From: Microbacteriaceae bacterium
GTDB lineage: Bacteria; Actinomycetota; Actinomycetes; Actinomycetales; Microbacteriaceae
Direction: 5' to 3'
NCBI GenBank assembly: GCA_947454285.1
Contig: CANGJO010000027.1
Coordinates: forward strand, 1 to 10,323
Length of the DNA stretch: 10,323 nucleotides
Both the position numbers and the translations under genes were made by a program. The notes under the pieces were generated by a model, which was given only the letters and a program-made list of their open reading frames with translations, did not search any database and was not told the DNA's origin. Positions 5,860 through 10,323 of this stretch are shown one piece after another; position 1 is the stretch's first letter, and the number at the start of each line of letters is the position of its first letter.

Positions 5860-6087
5860 ATGAGGTTCTACGTAAAAGATTCAGAACGAAAGCCAGATCC
5901 GGCACCGGTAAAGGCCAGTGCGCGTATGGCGATTTTGGTAGGACTAGTCCTGTGGGTTCTTGCCCTTGCCGCGTGCCTTCTTAATCTTGAAGCCCTTGCG
6001 GCGGCGCAAAAATCGTGGTGGCTTGCGACCTGTGTCTTCGGAATCGTTCTCGGAATCTTCGCCTTCTTCAAGGTTCGCAACCGCTGA
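5860..6087 (+). CDS. DUF2530 family two-helix membrane protein
   Basis: 75 residues. A short charged N-terminus (1-22) is followed by two hydrophobic helices, about 23-42 and 53-70, and a basic end (KVRNR). The WWLATCVFGIVLG block (53-65) is the hallmark by which I place it in DUF2530, a small actinobacterial inner-membrane family with no known function. It starts 10 bases after the serC stop without a clear Shine-Dalgarno, so translation is probably coupled to serC. Its last 48 codons, including the stop, lie on the exact complement of the last 48 codons of the DUF3027 gene, triplet on triplet. Both readings match conserved families, so the overlap appears genuine. Confidence 0.85.
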   Translation: MRFYVKDSERKPDPAPVKASARMAILVGLVLWVLALAACLLNLEALAAAQKSWWLATCVFGIVLGIFAFFKVRNR

Positions 6088-6534
6088 TTCATCCTGGGTA
6101 GCCTCTTCGACTACGGCCTCTACTTCAACTTCTTCATCATCAGAATCAGACTCATCAGAGTCAGTATCGGTGTCTTCGTCTGAATCTTCAGCATCTTCTG
6201 CATCAAGGGCCGCTTGCTTCTCAAGTTCAAGCTGCAGTGCCTTGTAGTCGGCAAGGCGCTCTGACCAAGGAACCCAGTCCGGTGCAACCAGTGAGTCAGG
6301 ACCAGGCATCAATACAATTTCAGAAACGGTTGGCTCTGAAGAATCGCCTTGAAAAATGGTGACCGACCAACGCCAGCCAACGTAACCCTTTTGATTGTTT
6401 TCGAAAAGGTAAGAAGCAAGACCATCGCCTTCTTCGATTACTTCAATGAAGTTGCCGACCTTGCTTTTTGAGGTGGCAGCGATCAGCGCCTCGCGGGCGA
6501 AATCTTTTTGCTCTAGTACTGGCGACTTAGGCAT
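5944..6534 (-). CDS. DUF3027 family acidic protein
   Basis: 196 residues. The N-terminal part (about 10-97) matches the actinobacterial DUF3027 family: DFAREALIAA, a GYVGWRWSV block (50-58), VSEIVLMPGPDSLVAPDWVP (70-89) and WSERLADYKA. The next section (about 110-165) is a low-complexity run of Asp, Glu and Ser. The tail (166-196) is strongly basic with PPRFLRRRKGFKIKK. The acidic run next to a basic tail suggests a disordered region able to bind itself or nucleic acid, which is inference. Its ATG lies inside the end of the cold-shock gene (overlap 6527-6534), so it is translationally coupled to it. Its 3' end overlaps the convergent DUF2530 gene by 144 bp. No terminator is seen; the stop codon lies within the palindrome AGGACTAGTCCT. 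Confidence 0.9.
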   Translation of the reverse strand: MPKSPVLEQKDFAREALIAATSKSKVGNFIEVIEEGDGLASYLFENNQKGYVGWRWSVTIFQGDSSEPTVSEIVLMPGPDSLVAPDWVPWSERLADYKALQLELEKQAALDAEDAEDSDEDTDTDSDESDSDDEEVEVEAVVEEATQDESAVANLEEGEDSENDSEDTGRKPPRFLRRRKGFKIKKARGKGKNPQD

Positions 6535-6910
6535 CTAGCTCGTCGGCCAACTTGCGCAACAGTGACGCAATCTTTTTGCCGTTTGAAGACTCTGGGTACT
6601 TGCCGTGCTTCAAGCCACCACCAAGGTGGTCAAGCAGACGGATTAGATCTTCAACAATGATTGCCATTTCGTCGGCAGGCTTGCGGCCACGGGCAGCCAA
6701 GCTAACCGGAGCATCTAGAACACGAAGCGACATTGCCTGTGCTCCGCGCTTGCCGTCAACAACGCTGAACTCAACGCGACTTCCAGGCTTGATTGATGAG
6801 GTGCCAGCTGGCAGGGCGCTTGCGTGTAGGAATACCTCGGCACCTTCGTCAGATGCGATGAAACCAAAACCCTTGTCTTCGTCGAAGAACTTGACTTTGC
6901 CGGTTGGCAT
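6527..6910 (-). CDS. Cold-shock domain protein with C-terminal extension
   Basis: 127 residues. The cold-shock domain fills residues 1-67, with GKVKFFDEDKGFGFIASD containing RNP1 (KGFGFI, 13-18) and RNP2 VFLHAS (26-31). Cold-shock domains bind single-stranded RNA and DNA as chaperones. A second part (about 78-127) has two predicted helices, EMAIIVEDLIRLLDHL and KKIASLLRKLADEL, as in the longer CspB-type proteins of actinobacteria. The start at 6910 has GAGG about 7 bases upstream. The last 8 bases overlap the first bases of the DUF3027 gene (ATGCCTAA), making a two-gene operon. The gene is divergent from the small membrane protein gene at 6985. Confidence 0.94.
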   Translation of the reverse strand: MPTGKVKFFDEDKGFGFIASDEGAEVFLHASALPAGTSSIKPGSRVEFSVVDGKRGAQAMSLRVLDAPVSLAARGRKPADEMAIIVEDLIRLLDHLGGGLKHGKYPESSNGKKIASLLRKLADELDA

Positions 6911-6939
6911 GGAGACCTCTTTCGTAAATCCAAGTTCTT

Positions 6940-6970
6940 ATTTTACCCGTGAGATGGCCCGATTGGCCAA
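6940..6970 (-). promoter_or_regulatory. Candidate promoter of the csp-DUF3027 operon
   Basis: On the minus strand TTGGCC (6965-6970) is followed after 19 bases by TAAAAT (6940-6945), a good -10. Transcription would start near 6933, leaving a leader of about 23 bases with the GAGG ribosome site. The -35 lies within the 8-bp palindrome TTGGCCAA (6963-6970). The NlpC/P60 promoter uses the same TTGGCC hexamer. Confidence 0.5.
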
Positions 6971-6972
6971 GG

Positions 6973-6978
6973 TATCCT
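6973..6978 (+). promoter_or_regulatory. Candidate -10 box (TATCCT) for the leaderless two-helix protein mRNA
   Basis: TATCCT ends 6 bases before ATG at 6985, the same spacing as for serC and XPB. The bases AGAAGG touch the ATG and are too close to act as a normal Shine-Dalgarno. It lies only a few bases from the -35 of the divergent csp promoter, so the two promoters may influence each other. Confidence 0.5.
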
Positions 6979-6984
6979 AGAAGG

Positions 6985-7263
6985 ATGGCTAAACAGACGA
7001 AAACCCCTGCAAACAACCCAACATCACGCTTGGAAACAATCTTCGCGTACATGGCTGCAGGTCTTATTGGCACTTCAATCTTGGCAATGTTGGCCGCTTT
7101 GATCATCGCTGCTACCGGCTCAGCCACTCCTGGGGTTGGCCAGCAGCTGTTGCCACCGGTTTTGGTCTTCTACCCGCAGTTTGGTTTGATCGCCGGGGCT
7201 GCATCGATCATTGCCCTGTTGATCACCAACATTCGTCGCCGCACTCGCGAAAATCGCAAGTAA
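6985..7263 (+). CDS. Small two-helix membrane protein, actinobacterial, unknown function
   Basis: 92 residues. A polar N-terminus (1-14) leads to SRLETIFAYM and a first hydrophobic helix (about 18-44). A short periplasmic-like loop (45-56) is followed by a second helix (about 58-81) and a basic tail (NIRRRTRENRK). The layout resembles a small conserved Microbacteriaceae protein that has sometimes been labelled 'multidrug ABC transporter ATPase', a name its sequence does not support since it has no ATP-binding motif. It is not CrgA. I chose ATG 6985 over an upstream in-frame GTG at 6949, because the latter would add Arg/Pro/Trp-rich residues read from promoter DNA and because a -10 box fits ATG 6985. 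The Helicase_C_3 gene follows after 31 bases. Confidence 0.8.
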   Translation: MAKQTKTPANNPTSRLETIFAYMAAGLIGTSILAMLAALIIAATGSATPGVGQQLLPPVLVFYPQFGLIAGAASIIALLITNIRRRTRENRK

Positions 7264-7294
7264 CAAGAGCGCGTAGAAATAAACCGGGGGCCAA

Positions 7295-9058
7295 GTGAGC
7301 GAGTTACTTTTAGTAGCTTCAGCTCTTCGTCGCATGAGCGACGAAAAACTACAAACTTTGATTACCCAGCGAATGGTGAACTCCAACGCGCTGGTTGATT
7401 TTTTTGATCTAGCCGAGGCACTTACCAAGCCGGCTTCGATTTCGTCGGCCATCGCCGGACTGCCGCTGAGCCAAGCCACTGAACTTCGTTCGCTTGCGGT
7501 TGGCAATAAACCAAATGCCAAGATCGCGATTGAGCTGGCCAACCAGATGTTGGTGAGCGGCGAACCAGATTTCAAACCCTTTGAATCAACCCATGAGGCG
7601 CTTGCTGGTTTTGCAAAACTTGAAACCATAGTTGCGGTTGAGTTCAACGATCAACTTGCGCCAGATCAAGACCAGATTGATCGCGACTGCGGAATTGAAA
7701 TTTTTGAGACCCTGCAGGCGGTCACGGAATTAATTTTTGATCTTGAACACCGATACGTGCGCGAGGTTGGTAAGCGCAATGTTGGATTGCCAGACATCAA
7801 GCGTTTTGCAACGCACCTGCGCAAGACCAATGAGTACGCCAAGCAAATTTATGACCTGGCTCACCTTGCTCAGGTGATTACCTTGGCCAGCGGTCGCTGG
7901 CAGTTGAGCAGCAAATCAAAAGACTGGTTGAACTGGTCGCCCGGCGAACGATTTATTTTGCTGGCACAAACCTGGCGCGAAATTCTTGGCGACGCATCTG
8001 CCAAAGAATTACAGAGTGCGCTTACTGCAACCAGCTCTAATTCCGGAAAAGTTACCTCGCTTGCCGACAACCTAACCAAGACCTATCCGTTTGCTGATGG
8101 TTCGGTGAGTTCAAAGATCACCAAGCTTGAGGCACTGGCCGAATTGATTGGCCTTTCTGCACAAGGTTGGATGAGCAGCTGGGCACCCAAGGTATTGAAG
8201 TGCGATTACGAATCTGCCAGCAAGCTGGTGCAGCAAAATCTGCCGCAGCCTCAAGACAAGATAATCTGCCAAGCGGACCTAACGCTGATTGCACCCGGTC
8301 CCCTGCCTACCCAAGTAGAAATCATGTTGCGCAGATTTGCCGACACGGAACAAATTGGAATGGCCTCAACCTACCGACTCTCGGCCCTTAGCATTAGTCA
8401 CGGTCTTGAGACCGGACTCAAGCTTGGCGAGATTCGCGACCTATTGGTCAATCTTTCTGGAAACTCAATCCCGCAGCCAATCGAATACCTTCTGAACGAA
8501 GCCGAGGCACGTTTTGGGCGCCTGCAGATTATGAGTGCCGAATCAAACGAGCGAACGATTATTCAGTCGAATGACAAAGTGCTGCTGGCCGAAATTTTGA
8601 ACGAAACTAAAATGAAGCCGTTTGGTTTGACTGGGCTTGAAGGTGGCCAGCTGGCATCACGCTTTGAACCAGAGGTGCTTTACTTTGGTCTGCGCGAAGT
8701 TGGCTTTGTTGCAATTCGCGTTGACGAAAAAGGCAATGTCATCTCTCCTCTTGAGGCAACCAAGCAAACCGTTGATGCCGAGCAGGGCAAGAATCCGGCG
8801 GCTGATATCACTCGCCTGCGCGAACAAGACGCCAAACTTGGCGATGCTCCGGATGACGACGACCTGCAGCGACAAATCCAGTTGGCCATCAAGAACAAGG
8901 CCAAGGCCAAATTCACCGTGACATCCAGCACGGGAGAAATTGAATTTCTCCTTGAACCAATCGGCATTGCAAACGGTCGCCTTCGTGCCAAGGATCGCAA
9001 AGCAGACATTGAGCGCACCTTGCCAATCACCAGCATCATCCGAGTGGTGCTGGATTAG
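7295..9058 (+). CDS. Helicase_C_3 (XPB-associated) protein with WYL-like C-terminus
   Basis: 587 residues, starting at GTG 7295 with a GGGGG run 4 bases upstream. Residues 1-320 are mostly helical with no motif I can name. Residues about 321-440 match the Helicase_C_3 domain (PF13625 type): KIICQADLTLIAPGPLP, a TYRLSALSISHGLETGL block and PQPIEYLLNEAEARFGRLQ. Residues about 525-587 (QIQLAIKNKAKAKFTV ... EFLLEPIGIANGRLRAKD ... RTLPITSIIRVVL) look like the small beta-rich WYL-type C-terminal domain. There is no Walker A or DEAD box, so it is not a helicase itself. In Mycobacterium tuberculosis the comparable gene Rv0862c lies beside the XPB gene Rv0861c, and here XPB follows after 67 bases. A partner or regulator of XPB in DNA repair is the likely role, by context. 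It is shorter than the mycobacterial protein. Confidence 0.88.
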   Translation: MSELLLVASALRRMSDEKLQTLITQRMVNSNALVDFFDLAEALTKPASISSAIAGLPLSQATELRSLAVGNKPNAKIAIELANQMLVSGEPDFKPFESTHEALAGFAKLETIVAVEFNDQLAPDQDQIDRDCGIEIFETLQAVTELIFDLEHRYVREVGKRNVGLPDIKRFATHLRKTNEYAKQIYDLAHLAQVITLASGRWQLSSKSKDWLNWSPGERFILLAQTWREILGDASAKELQSALTATSSNSGKVTSLADNLTKTYPFADGSVSSKITKLEALAELIGLSAQGWMSSWAPKVLKCDYESASKLVQQNLPQPQDKIICQADLTLIAPGPLPTQVEIMLRRFADTEQIGMASTYRLSALSISHGLETGLKLGEIRDLLVNLSGNSIPQPIEYLLNEAEARFGRLQIMSAESNERTIIQSNDKVLLAEILNETKMKPFGLTGLEGGQLASRFEPEVLYFGLREVGFVAIRVDEKGNVISPLEATKQTVDAEQGKNPAADITRLREQDAKLGDAPDDDDLQRQIQLAIKNKAKAKFTVTSSTGEIEFLLEPIGIANGRLRAKDRKADIERTLPITSIIRVVLD

Positions 9059-9070
9059 CAATCGCATTTT

Positions 9071-9105
9071 TGGGCAGGCACACTGGGTCGGAACACTGGG
9101 CAGGC
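9071..9105 (+). repeat. Short direct repeats upstream of the XPB gene
   Basis: TGGGCAGGC occurs at 9071-9079 and 9097-9105 (26 bases apart), and ACACTGGG at 9080-9087 and 9093-9100 (13 bases apart). The cluster ends 9 bases before the candidate -10, so it covers the -35 region. It may be an operator or chance G/C-rich repetition. Confidence 0.45.
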
Positions 9106-9113
9106 CAGCGGGC

Positions 9114-9119
9114 TAGGCT
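9114..9119 (+). promoter_or_regulatory. Candidate -10 box (TAGGCT) for leaderless XPB mRNA
   Basis: TAGGCT ends 6 bases before ATG at 9126, which would put the transcript start on the A of ATG. It is identical to the hexamer ahead of the helicase-like gene at 2656-2661. No -35 consensus is seen. If active, XPB can be made independently of the Helicase_C_3 gene. Confidence 0.5.
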
Positions 9120-9125
9120 GTAAGG

Positions 9126-10323
9126 ATGACTAACGGACCACTGATTGTGCAGAGCGATAAGACCGCGCTGCTTGAAGTGGACCACCCCGATGCCGCCGAG
9201 GCCCGTCACGACCTGGCAATTTTTGCCGAACTAGAGCGTGCCCCCGAGCACATTCACACTTACCGCATCACCCGATTGGGTCTTTGGAATGCGCGTGCGG
9301 CCGGTCACGATTCCGACTTTGTTCTTGGAGTGCTCGACAAGTATGCAAAGTTTGCGGTACCAAGTGGTGTGCGTGCAGACATTGCCGAAACCATGAACCG
9401 CTACGGCAGGCTTTCAATTCGCAAGAGCCCGGCTGGCGAATTGGAGCTTTACTCAACCGAGCGCGCGATCTTGCTTGAGGCAAGCAAGCACCGCAAAATT
9501 GCCGAGTTGCTTGATGGGCCAATCTCAAACGAGGCATTCCGCATTCAGCCTTGGGCACGTGGTCAGGTAAAACAGGAACTACTAAAACTTGGTTGGCCTG
9601 CAGAAGACTTTGCTGGTTACGCAGCTGGCACCCCGCACGAGATTTCGCTTGGCACAGGCGATTGGAAAATTCGCGATTACCAGACCAAGGCAGTTGAAAA
9701 GTTTTGGGAGGGCGGCTCTGGTGTTGTTGTGCTTCCCTGTGGTGCCGGTAAGACAATCGTTGGTGCAGCGGCGATGGCAACTGCAAAAACCAACACACTC
9801 ATTTTGGTAACCAATACTGTTTCGGCGCGTCAGTGGAAGGCGGAACTACTAAAGCGCACCACACTTACCGAAGAAGAAATTGGCGAGTACTCCGGTTCAA
9901 TGAAAGAAGTTAAGCCGGTAACCATTGCCACCTATCAAATTCTGACCACCAAGCGCAAAGCCGAATACGCACACTTGGCATTGTTGAACGCCAACGACTG
10001 GGGACTAATCGTTTACGACGAAGTGCATTTGCTTCCGGCACCAATTTTCAAGATGACCGCAGACCTGCAAGCGCGCAGACGCCTTGGCCTAACCGCTACC
10101 CTGGTTCGCGAAGACGGTAAAGAGGGCGATGTCTTTTCTTTGATTGGCCCAAAGCGTTTTGATGCGCCATGGAAAGAAATTGAAGCGCAGGGTTACATTG
10201 CACCTGCTGCCTGCTATGAGGTTCGAATTGATCTTCCTGATGAAGAGCGCATGGAATATGCAATCTCTAGCCAAGAAGATCGCTATCGAATTGCTGCAAC
10301 ATCAAAGACTCGAATTCCGGTAA
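9126..10323 (+). CDS. DNA repair helicase XPB (partial, C-terminus outside window)
   Basis: The frame is open from ATG 9126 to the right edge (399 complete codons). It is an SF2 3'-to-5' DNA helicase of the XPB/Ssl2 (ERCC3) family, acting on DNA in the cytoplasm. Residues 1-165 form the N-terminal damage-recognition-like region. Helicase domain 1 follows: IRDYQTKAV (Q-motif-like, 182-190), Walker A LPCGAGKT (203-210), motif Ia LVTNTVSARQW, DEVH box YDEVHLLPA (297-305) and motif III GLTATL (321-326). REDG (328-331) is the R-E-D element known to matter for unwinding in XPB. All catalytic residues are intact. Helicase domain 2 begins near the edge and is cut off. It follows the Helicase_C_3 gene, an arrangement known from mycobacteria. 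The bacterial role is thought to be in DNA repair, but the pathway is less clear than in eukaryotes. Confidence 0.97.
   Translation, partial: MTNGPLIVQSDKTALLEVDHPDAAEARHDLAIFAELERAPEHIHTYRITRLGLWNARAAGHDSDFVLGVLDKYAKFAVPSGVRADIAETMNRYGRLSIRKSPAGELELYSTERAILLEASKHRKIAELLDGPISNEAFRIQPWARGQVKQELLKLGWPAEDFAGYAAGTPHEISLGTGDWKIRDYQTKAVEKFWEGGSGVVVLPCGAGKTIVGAAAMATAKTNTLILVTNTVSARQWKAELLKRTTLTEEEIGEYSGSMKEVKPVTIATYQILTTKRKAEYAHLALLNANDWGLIVYDEVHLLPAPIFKMTADLQARRRLGLTATLVREDGKEGDVFSLIGPKRFDAPWKEIEAQGYIAPAACYEVRIDLPDEERMEYAISSQEDRYRIAATSKTRIPV

Noticed and set aside
5940..5951. Perfect 12-bp palindrome AGGACTAGTCCT at the DUF3027 stop codon
   Set aside because: It has no loop and no T-tract, so it is not a terminator, and it falls within DUF2530 coding sequence. 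Probably chance, though it could bind a dimeric protein.
6949..6984. Upstream GTG start for the two-helix membrane protein
   Set aside because: It would add 12 residues read from the promoter and the csp -35 palindrome. The ATG at 6985 has a correctly placed -10 box and gives a family-like N-terminus.
6985..7263. Assignment of the small membrane protein as CrgA
   Set aside because: The number of helices is right, but the sequence lacks the CrgA N-terminal pattern and helix motifs, and the genomic neighbours differ.

Overview
The window looks like the chromosome of an actinobacterium, most likely a small-genome Microbacteriaceae of the freshwater Rhodoluna/Aquiluna type. The basis is the gene content: the actinobacterial form of SerC, DUF2530 and DUF3027 proteins, a cold-shock protein with a C-terminal extension, and a bacterial XPB helicase paired with a Helicase_C_3 protein. 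GC is only about half by eye, which is low for the phylum. The genus is inference. I see no mobile element, CRISPR array, rRNA, prophage or attachment site.

Layout. Positions 1-2648 (minus) hold at least 882 codons of a large DUF4011/SF1-helicase-like protein that runs off the left edge. It keeps the fold but has lost key residues in helicase motifs I, II and III. At 2759-2830 (plus) lies tRNA-Arg(CCU), which abuts without a gap the stop codon of a convergent HNH nuclease gene (2831-3334, minus). The next 316 bases (3335-3650) are not empty. They hold a hairpin in the HNH leader, a clear minus-strand intrinsic terminator, and a 29-codon small ORF with a strong Shine-Dalgarno whose stop lies one base from the terminator stem. 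An NlpC/P60 cell-wall hydrolase gene (3651-4556, minus) follows. A divergent intergenic region with TTACC-type repeats separates it from serC (plus).

serC is followed by a DUF2530 membrane protein gene. That gene overlaps the end of a DUF3027 gene on the opposite strand by 144 bp, codon on codon. DUF3027 is the second gene of a minus-strand operon with a cold-shock protein, coupled through an 8-bp overlap. On the plus strand follow a small two-helix membrane protein, the 587-residue Helicase_C_3 protein and, running off the right edge, the DNA repair helicase XPB. The last two are neighbours in many actinobacteria and probably act together.

A recurring regulatory theme: four genes without a usable Shine-Dalgarno (the helicase-like gene, serC, the two-helix protein and XPB) each have a TANNNT hexamer 6 or 7 bases before the ATG. 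This is what leaderless mRNAs require. Genes such as NlpC/P60, csp, HNH and the small ORF have normal Shine-Dalgarno sites instead.

The best candidates for something not yet described are the catalytically degenerate helicase-like protein, the small-ORF/terminator unit upstream of the HNH gene, and the sense/antisense coding overlap of DUF2530 and DUF3027.
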